Shown in pieces: positions 19,973-28,942 of a DNA stretch of 46,237 nucleotides. A model generated the notes under the pieces. It was not told the origin of the DNA, did not search any database, and saw only the letters and a program-made list of their open reading frames with translations. Origin of the DNA: Proluteimonas flavola (GTDB taxonomy: Bacteria > Pseudomonadota > Gammaproteobacteria > Xanthomonadales > Xanthomonadaceae); the NCBI RefSeq assembly GCF_021191705.1, contig NZ_JAIWPU010000055.1, positions 1-46,237 of the forward strand, in the 5' to 3' direction. The position numbers and the translations under genes were made by a program. Position 1 is the first letter of the stretch; every line of letters starts with the position of its first letter.

Positions 19973-20719
19973 ATGATTACTGCCCAGCACCTGCACAAGG
20001 CGTTCAAGACGAAGACCGGCACGGTCCAGGCCGTCGACGGCGTCGACTTCACTGCCGAAGACGGCCGCATCACCGGCCTGCTCGGTCCCAATGGCGCCGG
20101 CAAGACGACGACGCTGCGCATGCTCTACACGCTGATGAAGCCCGACAGCGGCCGCGTGCTGGTCGACGGCATCGACGCCGCACAGGATCCGGCCGCGGTG
20201 CGCCGCGTGCTCGGCGTACTGCCCGATGCGCGCGGCGTCTACAAGCGCCTGACCGCGCGCGAGAACATCCGCTACTTCGGCGAGCTGCACGGTCTGTCGA
20301 AGGCGGAAATCAATGAGCGCACGCGTGTGCTCAGCGAACAGCTCGACATGGGGGAGATCCTGGACCGCCAGACCGAAGGCTTCAGCCAGGGCCAGCGCAC
20401 CAAGACCGCGATCGCCCGCGCGCTGGTGCACGACCCACGCAACGTGATCCTCGACGAGCCGACCAACGGCCTGGACGTGATGACCACGCGCGCGATGCGC
20501 GAGTTCCTGTTCAAGCTGCGCGACGACGGCCGCTGCGTGATCTTCTCCAGCCACATCATGCAGGAGGTCGCCGCGCTGTGTGACCGCATCGTCATCGTCG
20601 CCAAGGGCCGCGTCGTCGCCGACGGCACCGCCGACGAACTGCGCGAACGTTTCGGCAAGCCGAATCTCGAGGACGCCTTCGTCAGCGCGATCGGTTCCGA
20701 GGAGGGCCTGCTGGCATGA
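19973..20719 (+). CDS. natA: NatA-type ABC transporter ATP-binding protein
   Basis: 248 residues. It has Walker A GPNGAGKTT, Walker B NVILDEP and the switch His in SSHIMQE. The signature is FSQGQRTK instead of LSGGQ, as in NatA proteins. NatAB exports Na+ (Bacillus) or other substrates, and the substrate here is unknown. Its stop overlaps the ATG of natB (ATGA). The C-terminus (GKPNLEDAFVSAIGSEEGLLA) is the usual DrrA/NatA tail. There is no close Shine-Dalgarno at the chosen ATG, but the ITAQHLHKAF start aligns with the family. Confidence 0.9.
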   Translation: MITAQHLHKAFKTKTGTVQAVDGVDFTAEDGRITGLLGPNGAGKTTTLRMLYTLMKPDSGRVLVDGIDAAQDPAAVRRVLGVLPDARGVYKRLTARENIRYFGELHGLSKAEINERTRVLSEQLDMGEILDRQTEGFSQGQRTKTAIARALVHDPRNVILDEPTNGLDVMTTRAMREFLFKLRDDGRCVIFSSHIMQEVAALCDRIVIVAKGRVVADGTADELRERFGKPNLEDAFVSAIGSEEGLLA

Positions 20720-21897
20720 GCAACCTGAAATGGATGTGGTGCGTGGTGCGCAAGGAGCTGCTGGACATCGCGCGCGACCGGCGCACGTTGTTCATGGCGC
20801 TGCTGCTCGGCCCGCTGATGTATCCGCTGCTGATGCTGGGCATGAACTTCATGGCCGAAAAGCGCATGAAGACCGAGCAGGACCGCGTGCTGGAAGTGCC
20901 GGTGATCGGCGCCGAGCACGCGCCGAATCTCGTCGCGCATCTGGCGACGCTCGGCATCCAGGCCGTCGATGCACCGGCGGATCTGGATGCGGCGATCGCC
21001 GGCCAGGACATCGACGTGGCGATCGAGATTCCGGCGAGCTTCGCCGAAGACTGGCACGCCGGCCGCCCGGCGACGGTGGAGATCATCAGCGACAGCACGC
21101 GCCGCAATGCCGAGACCCCGACGCGTCGTGTGCGGACCGCGATCGCCGCCTACGGCCAGCAGGTCGGCGCCCTGCGCCTGCTCGCCCGCGGCATCGATCC
21201 GTCGGTGGTGCATCCGGTCGCGGTGGGCACACGCGACACGGCCACCGAAGAAGCCAAGCGCGGCATCCTGCTGGCGATCCTGCTGCCGTATCTGCTGATC
21301 CTGCCGAGCTTCATCGGCGGTTCGTATCTGATTCTCGATGCGACCGCTGGCGAACGCGAACGCCAGTCGCTGGAGCCGTTGCTGGCCACCCCGGCCTCGC
21401 GCGGGGCGATCGTCAGCGGCAAGATCGCCGCCGCTTGCATCATCGGCATGGGCTCGCTGCTGCTCACCCTGCTCGCGTTCAAGATCAGCGCGCAGATGGG
21501 CACGAGTGCATCGCGGATGCTCGACGTCAGCTTCGTCGCGATCGGCAAGATGCTGCTGGTATTGCTGCCGATGCTGTTCGTCGGCACGTCGCTGCTGACC
21601 TTCCTCGCCGCGACCGCCAAGAGCATGAAGGAAGCGCAGAGCCACATCGTCTGGCTGATGCTGCTGCCGATGGTCCCGAGCATCGTGCTGATGATCAATC
21701 CGATCAAGACCGAACTGTGGCAGTTCGCGGTGCCGTTCCTCGCGCAGAACCAGCTGCTGCTGAAGATCATCCGCGCCGAACCGATCGCGCCGGACGTCTG
21801 GGGCGTGTATCTGGCGGCGAGCCTGGCCCTGGCCGCGGCGCTGTGGCTGCTGGCGGTGTGGCGCTATGGTCAGGAGAAGCTGGCGGTCGCCGGCTGA
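20716..21897 (+). CDS. natB: NatB-type ABC transporter permease
   Basis: 393 residues. One N-terminal helix (about 25-45) is followed by a large extracytoplasmic domain (about 50-180), then five or six C-terminal helices (such as GILLAILLPYLLILPSFIGGSYLI and the following TPASRGAIVSGKI loop). The ERERQSLEPLLATPASR cytoplasmic element is typical of NatB/YhaP ABC-2 permeases. It forms the membrane part of the exporter with the upstream ATPase. The gene is complete, ends in VAG, and is followed by a GC-rich hairpin. Confidence 0.9.
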   Translation: MSNLKWMWCVVRKELLDIARDRRTLFMALLLGPLMYPLLMLGMNFMAEKRMKTEQDRVLEVPVIGAEHAPNLVAHLATLGIQAVDAPADLDAAIAGQDIDVAIEIPASFAEDWHAGRPATVEIISDSTRRNAETPTRRVRTAIAAYGQQVGALRLLARGIDPSVVHPVAVGTRDTATEEAKRGILLAILLPYLLILPSFIGGSYLILDATAGERERQSLEPLLATPASRGAIVSGKIAAACIIGMGSLLLTLLAFKISAQMGTSASRMLDVSFVAIGKMLLVLLPMLFVGTSLLTFLAATAKSMKEAQSHIVWLMLLPMVPSIVLMINPIKTELWQFAVPFLAQNQLLLKIIRAEPIAPDVWGVYLAASLALAAALWLLAVWRYGQEKLAVAG

Positions 21898-21917
21898 TCG
21901 ACGCCGGTCATCGGATG

Positions 21918-21941
21918 GACGCCCGGCGCAGGCCGGGCGTC
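21918..21941 (+). terminator. GC-rich hairpin after natB
   Basis: GACGCCCGGC, GCAG loop, GCCGGGCGTC: a perfect 10-bp stem 20 nt past the natB stop. No T-tract follows, so termination strength is uncertain. Confidence 0.5.
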
Positions 21942-21959
21942 TGCGTATCCACTGCCGCG

Positions 21960-22105
21960 ATATGTGCGAGCGGTGGCGCAGAATCCGCCCGCCCGGGAAT
22001 GGCCAGCCTGCGGGCGGCGGCCGCGGACGTCGATCTGCGCCTGCCACAACCGGGTCGTGCACAGCAGGCCCGGCAGCAGCCACAGCGGCGATGCCCGGTC
22101 ACGAC
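21960..22105 (-). pseudogene. Possible remnant of an alpha/beta-hydrolase gene
   Basis: Just downstream of the GH3 gene, the minus strand reads SPLWLLPGLLCTTRLWQAQ, close to the N-terminus of a known alpha/beta-hydrolase group (LLPGLLCDxxLW). After a one-base frame change it continues as LAIPGRADSAPPLA. No start codon, nucleophile elbow or His remains. The match is short and judged by eye. Confidence 0.25.
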
Positions 22106-22121
22106 GCGCGTCGGAATCGTC

Positions 22122-24317
22122 TCAAGCCCGTGCCAGCGTGAACTGCGCAGCCGTGCCGGCTTCCGAATCCGGCGCGATCCACACATCGAACAGGCCCGGC
22201 TCGGCGGCGAACGCGCCGCTGCGCGTGGTGAAGGCGAGCTGGTCACGGCGCAGGGTGAACGACACCGTGGTGTGTTCGCCCGGCGCAAGTGCGACCTTGC
22301 GGAAATCCTTGAGCTCGCGGATCGGGCGCACGCGGCTCCCGACACGGTCGTGGATGTAGAGCTGCACGACTTCTTCGCCGAAGCGGCTGCCGTCGTTGCG
22401 CAGCGTCACCGACACGGTCAGCGTGCCGTCCCAGTCCAGCGTGTCCGCCGACGCACCGTCCGACGAGAGCTCGACATCGCCGTAGACGAAACGCGTGTAC
22501 GACAGGCCGTGGCCGAAGGGATACAGCGCGCTGTGCGGCATCTCGCGCCAGCGGCTCTTGAACTCCGACATCGTCGGCAGTTCGGGGCGGCCGGTGCGCT
22601 GGCGGTTGTAGTACAGCGGCTGCTGGCCCGAATCGCGCGGGAAGCTCACCGGCAGGCGCGCGGACGGGTTGTAGTCGCCGAACAGCACGTCGGCGACCGC
22701 GGTGCCGGTCGCGGTGCCGAGGAACCAGGTCGCCAGGATCGCCTGCGCATCGCGCACCGCGCCGTGCAGCGCCAGCGCGCGGCCATGACGCAACAGCACG
22801 ACGACCGGCGTGCCGGTCGCGGCAACGGCGTCGGCCAGCGCCTGCTGCGCGGCGGGAACGACGATCCGGGTACGCGATTGCGCTTCGCCGCTGTAGCCCT
22901 GCGGTTCGCCGATGGCGAGCAGCACGACATCGGCCTTGCGCGCGGCCTCGACCGCGGCGTCGATGCCGCCGTCGATCGCGTCTTCCATGCCGCTGCCGTC
23001 GACGACGTCGAGCGCATCGCCGTCCTCGAGCGCGGCGCGCAGGCCGTCCTCGAGATTGACGTGCAGGCGCGTGTCGCCGAACAGCGTCCAGCAGCCTTCG
23101 ATGTTGTCGCGGTCGCGCGCGTACGGCCCGATCAGCGCGAGCTTCTGCCCGGACTTGCGCAGCGGCAGCAGGTCGTCGTCGTTCTTCAGCAGCACGATCG
23201 AGCGGCGCGCGGCATCGCGCGCGAGATCGAAGTGCAGCGCCTGCGGATCGAGCGCGGCTTCGACCTCGGGATCGAGCGAGCGATACGGATTGTCGAACAG
23301 GCCGATCGCCTGCTTGACCGCGAGCACGCGGCGCACGCCCTGGTCGATCACGTCCATCGGCACCTCGCCGCTGGCGACGAGGTCGGGCAGGTGTGCGGCG
23401 TAGAGGCCGCTCTGCATGCTCATGTCGACGCCGGCGGTGAACGAGAGCTTCGTCGCCTCGCGCTCGTCGCCGGCGAAGCCGTGCGCGACGAGTTCGAAAT
23501 CGGCGGTGTAGTCGGAGACCACGAAACCCTTGAAGCCCCATTCGCCGCGCAGCAGACCGGTCAGCAGGCCGTCGTGCGCCGAGGCTGGCACGCCATTGAT
23601 GTCGTTGAAGGCGCTCATCACCGTCAGCGCGCCGGCATCGAGCGCAGCCTTGAACGGCGGCAGGTGCACGTCGCGCAGCGTGCCTTCGGACATCTCGACG
23701 CTGTTGTAGTCCAGGCCGCCCATGACCGCGCCATAGCCGGCGAAGTGCTTGGGCGTGGCCAGCATCGAATCGTTCGCAGTCAGGTCACTGCCCTGGAAGC
23801 CGCGCACGCGGGCCGCGGCGAAGGCATTGCCGAGCACGACATCCTCGCCCGCGGCTTCGGCCACGCGGCCCCAGCGCTGGTCGCGGGCGATGTCGAGCGT
23901 CGGGGCGAAGGTCCAGTGCAGGCCCGACGCGGTGGCCTCGATCGCGGCCGCGCGCGCGGTGCGCTCTGCCAGCTCGGGCTCGAAGCTCGCCGCCTCGCCC
24001 AGCGGGATCGGAAACACCGTGCGCATGCCGTGGATCACGTCGGCGCCCATCAGCAGCGGAATGCCGAGCCGGCTTTCCTCGACTGCGATGCGCTGCGATT
24101 CGCGGCCCTGGACCGCGCCGACGCCATTGAACACCGCGCCCACGCGGCCGGCACGGATCTGCTCGCGCAGCTCACCCGCGTTCAACTCGTTCATCTCGGG
24201 ATTCACGTCGGCCGCGAACGGCCGCAGCATGTCGGCAAAGATGCCGAGCTGGCCGATCTTCTCCTCGAGGGTCATCCGTGCGAGCAGCGCTTCGAGCCGG
24301 TCGTCCAGTCGCATCAT
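22122..24317 (-). CDS. bglX: GH3 family beta-glucosidase (BglX-like)
   Basis: 731 residues. The N-terminal (alpha/beta)8 GH3 domain has KHFAGYG, and the nucleophile Asp269 in FVVSDYTADFEL. The second alpha/beta domain carries LLKNDDDLLPL and the C-terminal fibronectin-III-like domain begins near residue 620. The enzyme hydrolyses terminal beta-glucosides or xylosides. There is no signal peptide, unlike periplasmic E. coli BglX, so a cytoplasmic location acting on imported oligosaccharides is likely. The first ATG (24317) is followed directly by a second. A consensus -10 and a LacI-type operator candidate lie just upstream. Confidence 0.92.
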   Translation of the reverse strand: MMRLDDRLEALLARMTLEEKIGQLGIFADMLRPFAADVNPEMNELNAGELREQIRAGRVGAVFNGVGAVQGRESQRIAVEESRLGIPLLMGADVIHGMRTVFPIPLGEAASFEPELAERTARAAAIEATASGLHWTFAPTLDIARDQRWGRVAEAAGEDVVLGNAFAAARVRGFQGSDLTANDSMLATPKHFAGYGAVMGGLDYNSVEMSEGTLRDVHLPPFKAALDAGALTVMSAFNDINGVPASAHDGLLTGLLRGEWGFKGFVVSDYTADFELVAHGFAGDEREATKLSFTAGVDMSMQSGLYAAHLPDLVASGEVPMDVIDQGVRRVLAVKQAIGLFDNPYRSLDPEVEAALDPQALHFDLARDAARRSIVLLKNDDDLLPLRKSGQKLALIGPYARDRDNIEGCWTLFGDTRLHVNLEDGLRAALEDGDALDVVDGSGMEDAIDGGIDAAVEAARKADVVLLAIGEPQGYSGEAQSRTRIVVPAAQQALADAVAATGTPVVVLLRHGRALALHGAVRDAQAILATWFLGTATGTAVADVLFGDYNPSARLPVSFPRDSGQQPLYYNRQRTGRPELPTMSEFKSRWREMPHSALYPFGHGLSYTRFVYGDVELSSDGASADTLDWDGTLTVSVTLRNDGSRFGEEVVQLYIHDRVGSRVRPIRELKDFRKVALAPGEHTTVSFTLRRDQLAFTTRSGAFAAEPGLFDVWIAPDSEAGTAAQFTLARA

Positions 24318-24325
24318 GGGTTCCG

Positions 24326-24352
24326 TGTAAACGATTTCAACGGGCGATTATA
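24326..24352 (-). promoter_or_regulatory. bglX promoter -10 with LacI-type operator candidate
   Basis: On the minus strand a perfect -10 TATAAT (24352-24347) is followed, at the expected start site, by the dyad TGAAATCGTTTACA (24339-24326). This matches the general LacI-family pattern of TG-arms around a central CG. The -35 region is weak. The leader would be about 23 nt. No lacI-type gene is in the window. Confidence 0.6.
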
Positions 24353-24694
24353 GGACGCACGCCCGCGTACGGGTCCAGCCCGCGGGGACGGTAGGAACAG
24401 CGATGGATCCATCCGGGCGCATTGTGCCGGTCGCAGGCGGCGCAGGCGTCGGAAGCCCGACCTGTCCCCGCATGCGAGGCCTCCGCAAAAGAGAACTCCA
24501 GCGCCACGTCATTCCCGCCTGCGCGGGAATGACGGAACTGCGGGCCGTCGGCATTCCGCGCAGCCCCGCCTGCGAGGGGCGGCGTACAGCCCGCTGGTGC
24601 CATGTCCAGTTGACGCGCGTTGCACGGGCCCGGTGCAAGCCTCCGGACTCCCGCTGTCGGCACCGTGTCGGCACCCTGCGCAATGGAGGCCGCC
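24353..24694. other. Intergenic region between bglX and ku
   Basis: 342 bp with no convincing gene. It contains a palindromic REP-like unit at 24507-24534. Otherwise it holds only the upstream side of the bglX promoter and the ku ribosome-binding site (GGAGG at 24685-24689). Confidence 0.6.
24507..24534. repeat. Palindromic REP-like element
   Basis: CGTCATTCCCGC, CTGC loop, GCGGGAATGACG: perfect 12-bp arms. This is a very widespread intergenic palindrome in Proteobacteria genomes. Confidence 0.8.
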
Positions 24695-25630
24695 ATGGCA
24701 CGTCCCATCTGGTCCGGTTCGCTGTCGTTCGGCCTGCTCAACATCCCGGTCTCGCTGATGTCGGGCGAGCGCCGCACCGATCTGAGCTTCCGCATGCTTG
24801 ACTCGCGCGACAAAAAACCGATCCGCTTCGAACGCGTCAATGCCGACACCGGCGAGGAAGTGCCGTGGAAGGACATCGTCAAGGCCTTCGAGTACGACAA
24901 GGGCAGCTACGTCGTGATCGAGAAGGAAGACATCGCCTCGGCCGCGCCGGAATCGCATGAATCCGTCGACGTCGAAGCCTTCGTCGATGCCGGCAGCATC
25001 GGCACGCGCTTCTATGAGAAGCCCTACATCCTGGTGCCGGGCAAGAAGGCCGAGAAGGGCTACGTGCTGCTGCGCGAGACGTTGAAGAAGACCGGCAGGA
25101 TCGGCATCGCCCGCGTCGTGATCCGCACCCGCGAATACCTGTGCGCGGTGATGCCCGAGGACGATGCGCTGGTGCTGATGCTGCTGCGCTACCCGCAGGA
25201 GCTGGTCGATCCCACCGACTACAAGCTGCCGACGGGCAGCGCGTCGAGCTACCGCATCGCCGACAAGGAGTTCCAGATGGCGACGCAGCTGATCGATTCG
25301 ATGGCCGCCGAGTGGGCGCCCGACGCCTACCACGACGCGTTCCGCGAACGCCTGTCGGACATTATCAAGAAACGCATCAAGGCCAAGGGCGCGACCGCGA
25401 AGGTGCCCGACGAGCCGGCGCATCGCGAAGACGCCGCGACCAACGTCGTCGACTTCGTCGCCCTGCTGCAGAAGAGCCTCAAGGACAACACGCGCACGCC
25501 CGCCGAAAGCAGCGACCAGGTGCCGGTGAAGAAGTCCACGTCGAAGAAGGCCGCGAAGAAGACGACGAAGAAGGCGGCCAAGTCGCCGGCGACCAGGGCA
25601 GCGAAGAAGACCGCGCGCAAGGCGTCCTGA
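24695..25630 (+). CDS. ku: Non-homologous end-joining protein Ku
   Basis: 311 residues from the ATG at 24695, with GGAGG 5 nt upstream. The start MARPIWSGSLSFGLLNIPV, and PYILVPGKKAEKGYVLLRETL, are diagnostic of bacterial Ku, which forms a homodimer ring on DNA ends and recruits LigD. The core covers about residues 1-260. The last ~40 residues are a Lys/Ala-rich tail with repeated KKAAKKTTKK units, which in other Ku proteins strengthens DNA binding. The ligD start is one base past the stop codon, so the two are co-translated. Confidence 0.95.
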   Translation: MARPIWSGSLSFGLLNIPVSLMSGERRTDLSFRMLDSRDKKPIRFERVNADTGEEVPWKDIVKAFEYDKGSYVVIEKEDIASAAPESHESVDVEAFVDAGSIGTRFYEKPYILVPGKKAEKGYVLLRETLKKTGRIGIARVVIRTREYLCAVMPEDDALVLMLLRYPQELVDPTDYKLPTGSASSYRIADKEFQMATQLIDSMAAEWAPDAYHDAFRERLSDIIKKRIKAKGATAKVPDEPAHREDAATNVVDFVALLQKSLKDNTRTPAESSDQVPVKKSTSKKAAKKTTKKAAKSPATRAAKKTARKAS

Positions 25631-25631
25631 G

Positions 25632-28244
25632 ATGTCGTTGACCGAGTACCGGCGCAAGCGGACGTTCGATGCGACCCGCGAGCCGGAACCGGGCAAGCCC
25701 GCGCCGCGCGGACGCCGCGCGATCTTCGTCGTGCAGCTGCACCACGCCAGCCGGCGGCATTACGATTTCCGCCTGCAGGTCGGCGACGTGCTCAAGAGCT
25801 GGGCGGTGCCGAAGGGGCCGAGCTACGACCCGGGCGTGAAGCGCATGGCGGTCGAGGTCGAGGACCATCCGCTGGATTACGCCGAGTTCGAAGGCGAGAT
25901 CCCGAAGGGCCAGTACGGCGGCGGTCATGTCGCGCAGTTCGACACCGGCGTGTGGGCGGCCGATGGCGATCCCGAGGCCGGGCTCGCCAAGGGCCATCTG
26001 CGTTTCGAACTCTTCGGCCGCAAGCTCAAGGGCCGCTGGCATCTGGTGCGATCGAACAAGCCGGCGCGACAACCGCAGTGGCTGCTGTTCAAGGACCGCG
26101 ACGACTACGCCGGCACGCTGGAGGCCGACGACCTGCTCGCCGACGTGCCCGCGCCGCCGGCCGAGGATGCGAAACGCGCCGGCACCGGCAAGGTGCGCAA
26201 GCGCAGGATGACCGAGGTCGGCGTCCCGACCCAACGCAGCCATGACTGGGCGGCCGAGGCGCGCAAGCTGCCCGGTGCGCAGCGCGGGCCGGCGCCGAGC
26301 GGCGCGTTCGAGCCGCAACTCGCCAAGCTCGGCGACGCCTCGCCCCGGGGCGAGGCCTGGCTGCACGAGCTCAAATGGGACGGCTACCGGTTGCTGGCGA
26401 CGGTCGCGCGTGGCGAGGTGCGGCTGTGGTCGCGCAATGCATTGGCGTGGACCGGCAAGGTGCCGGAGATCGCCGAGGCGGTGTCGCGGCTCGGGCTGAA
26501 ATCGGCCGCGCTCGATGGCGAACTGATCGCAGGCCGAGGCAGCCGCGAGGATTTCAACCTGCTGCAGGGCACGCTGTCTGGCGAGCGCCAGGGCGCGCTG
26601 GCGCTGGTGCTGTTCGACCTGCTGCACGTGGACGGCGTCGACATCAGCGAGGCGCCGCTGCTCGCGCGCAAGGCGCTGCTGCAGCGCATTCTCGGCGACG
26701 CGCCGCCGGCGCATCTGGCCTTCAGCACGCACATCGAAGGCAATGCGGACACCGCGATCGAACTGGCGTCGGCGTCCGGCTTCGAAGGCATCATTTCCAA
26801 GCGCGGCGATCGCGGCCACCGGCCCGGACGCGGCGACGACTGGCGCAAGACCAAGGAACTGGCCAGCGACGAATACGCGGTCGTCGGCTATACGCCGCCC
26901 AGGGGCAGCCGCAGCGGGTTCGGCGCGCTGCTGCTGGCGCGGCCCGATGCCGAACATGGCTGGCGTTACGCAGGACGCGTCGGTTCGGGCTTCAGCGATG
27001 CACTGCTCGACGAACTCACCCTGCGTATCGGCCGCGCCGGACGCGGCGATCCCAGCGTGTACGTGCCGCCGAACGATACCGATCTGCGCGCGGCGAAATG
27101 GTTCGCGCCGCGCTTCGTCGTCGAGGTGTTCTCGCGCGGCACCGGCGGCCATGGTCTGCTGCGCCAGCCGTCGGTGAAGGCGGTGCGGCCCGATAAGTCG
27201 GTGGACGATCTGCACGACGGCGATCGCGACGGAGACGACGGCATGGCCAAGCGAAACGAACCCTCGGCGAGCGCCGCGGCGCCGACGAAGACGACGGCGA
27301 AACGGGCCACGAAGGCGGTTTCGAAGGCCGCCGCGAAAGCGCCCGCGAAGCAGCGTTCGAAGCGCGATGCCGACGCCGAACGCGTACCGCCCACCCTGTC
27401 GAGCCCGGACAAGGTGATCTTCCCCGGCGACACGCTGACCAAGCGCGATGTCGCCGACTACTACGCCGCCGCGATGCCGTGGCTGCTGCCGGAGATCGCC
27501 GGGCGTCCGCTGTCGGTGATCCGCTGCCCCGGCGGCATCGAGGGCGCCTGCTTCTTCCAGAAACACCACACCGCCGGCATGACCCTGGTCGAGACGGTGC
27601 GGCTCAAGGATGAAGCAGGCGCCAGCGACTACCTGGTCGCCAACGATGCGGCCGCGGTCATGGAACTGGTGCAGTTCAACGCACTGGAATTCCATCCCTG
27701 GGGCGCGCACGCCGATGCGCCCGAGACCGCCGACCGCATCGTGTTCGATCTCGATCCGGGCGACGGTGTGACTTGGGCCGAGATCGTCGCCGCCGCACGC
27801 CAGGTGCGTGGCCTGCTGCAGCAGTTCGAGCTCGAATCCTTCGTGCGTACCACCGGCGGCAAGGGCCTGCATGTCGTGGTGCCGCTGGATCCGGGCAGCA
27901 ACTGGGACGTGGTCAAGCCGTTCGCGCATGCGTTCGCGCAGGGCATGACCGAACTCGATCCGCTGAAGTACGTGGCGACCGCGACCAAGAGATTCCGCAA
28001 GCAGAAGATCTTCGTCGACTACCTGCGCAACGGCCGCGGCGCGACCGCCGTCGCTTCGTTCTCGCTGCGGGCGCGCGCCGGCGCTCCGGTGTCGATGCCG
28101 CTGCGCTGGGAAGACCTCGGCAAGCTGAAATCCGGCGACGCCTGGACGCTGCGCAATGCACCCGCCCGACTCAGGCGCCTCAAGACGCATCCCTGGGGCG
28201 ACTTCACCGCGCTGCGGCAGTCGCTCGACGGCATCGTCGACTGA
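25632..28244 (+). CDS. ligD: Multifunctional ATP-dependent DNA ligase LigD (NHEJ)
   Basis: 870 residues with three domains. The 3'-phosphoesterase domain is at about 1-180 (LHHASRRHYDFRLQ, GEIPKGQYGGG). The ligase domain is at about 230-530 with the adenylated lysine in LKWDGYR (Lys248) and EGIISKR. The Prim-Pol domain is at about 580-870 with metal-binding Asp706/Asp708 in DLDPGDG. An Ala/Lys-rich linker (about residues 537-578) joins ligase and polymerase domains and resembles the Ku tail. This is the Pseudomonas-type domain order. It trims, fills and seals double-strand breaks with Ku. Confidence 0.96.
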   Translation: MSLTEYRRKRTFDATREPEPGKPAPRGRRAIFVVQLHHASRRHYDFRLQVGDVLKSWAVPKGPSYDPGVKRMAVEVEDHPLDYAEFEGEIPKGQYGGGHVAQFDTGVWAADGDPEAGLAKGHLRFELFGRKLKGRWHLVRSNKPARQPQWLLFKDRDDYAGTLEADDLLADVPAPPAEDAKRAGTGKVRKRRMTEVGVPTQRSHDWAAEARKLPGAQRGPAPSGAFEPQLAKLGDASPRGEAWLHELKWDGYRLLATVARGEVRLWSRNALAWTGKVPEIAEAVSRLGLKSAALDGELIAGRGSREDFNLLQGTLSGERQGALALVLFDLLHVDGVDISEAPLLARKALLQRILGDAPPAHLAFSTHIEGNADTAIELASASGFEGIISKRGDRGHRPGRGDDWRKTKELASDEYAVVGYTPPRGSRSGFGALLLARPDAEHGWRYAGRVGSGFSDALLDELTLRIGRAGRGDPSVYVPPNDTDLRAAKWFAPRFVVEVFSRGTGGHGLLRQPSVKAVRPDKSVDDLHDGDRDGDDGMAKRNEPSASAAAPTKTTAKRATKAVSKAAAKAPAKQRSKRDADAERVPPTLSSPDKVIFPGDTLTKRDVADYYAAAMPWLLPEIAGRPLSVIRCPGGIEGACFFQKHHTAGMTLVETVRLKDEAGASDYLVANDAAAVMELVQFNALEFHPWGAHADAPETADRIVFDLDPGDGVTWAEIVAAARQVRGLLQQFELESFVRTTGGKGLHVVVPLDPGSNWDVVKPFAHAFAQGMTELDPLKYVATATKRFRKQKIFVDYLRNGRGATAVASFSLRARAGAPVSMPLRWEDLGKLKSGDAWTLRNAPARLRRLKTHPWGDFTALRQSLDGIVD

Positions 28245-28328
28245 GTGCAAGCGCGGTCCGGTAGCATGGCGCGCGCCGCATGCGGCGCGTCCGTGGCGCG
28301 TCGACGGACGCACGCCGATGGACACGCC

Positions 28329-28937
28329 ATGAGTACGCCGCACGATCCCTACACGCCGCCCGCGACCGAAGTCCGCGACACGCCGTCCGAGGCGATGCGC
28401 GACGCGCCGTTCTACGTGGTCTCGCCGACGAAGTTCGTCGTGCTGTACGTCGCGACGCTGGGCCTGTACCAGCTGTTCTGGTTCTATACGCACTGGTCGC
28501 GCTGGCGCGCGGGCCGCGGCGGGATGATCTGGCCGGTGCCGCGCGCGCTGTTCGGCCTGTTCTATGCCCACGCGCTGGCGCGCCGCATCGACCGCACGCT
28601 GGGCGAGCGCGGCGTCACCCGGCACTGGTGGCCGATGACGCTGGCCACGCTGTTCGCGATCATGGAAGTCCTCAATTACGGCAGCGCGATCGCATGGCCC
28701 TGGCTCGCATTGCGCCTGCCGGATGCGTGGCTGTGGATCGAATGGCTCGGGGTGATCGTGATTCCGGTCAGCTGCGTGTGCCTGCTGCGCATGCAGCTGG
28801 CGGCGAACGCCGCATGCGGCGATCCCGACGCGCGCAGCAACCGCCGCTTCACGATCTACAACGCCGCGTGGATCCTGCTCGGCGTCGGTGCCACCGTGTG
28901 GACGGTCTACGACGGCCTGCGCACCGGCACGTTCTGA
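28329..28937 (+). CDS. Small polytopic membrane protein (DUF4234-like)
   Basis: 202 residues with about five hydrophobic segments. The first (FVVLYVATLGLYQLFWFYTHW) contains the LYxxFWFY pattern of small membrane proteins annotated as DUF4234-like. The N-terminal 30 residues are polar and Pro-rich. The start is the ATG at 28329. A TAGCAT -10-like element lies at about 28262-28267, so it probably has its own promoter and is not strictly part of ku-ligD, 84 bp upstream. Function unknown. Confidence 0.7.
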   Translation: MSTPHDPYTPPATEVRDTPSEAMRDAPFYVVSPTKFVVLYVATLGLYQLFWFYTHWSRWRAGRGGMIWPVPRALFGLFYAHALARRIDRTLGERGVTRHWWPMTLATLFAIMEVLNYGSAIAWPWLALRLPDAWLWIEWLGVIVIPVSCVCLLRMQLAANAACGDPDARSNRRFTIYNAAWILLGVGATVWTVYDGLRTGTF

Positions 28938-28942
28938 TCACT

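Noticed and set aside
20580..24353. A 1257-residue plus-strand open frame through natB and opposite bglX
   Set aside because: It crosses two clear genes in another frame or strand and its composition is that of antisense to GC-rich coding sequence.
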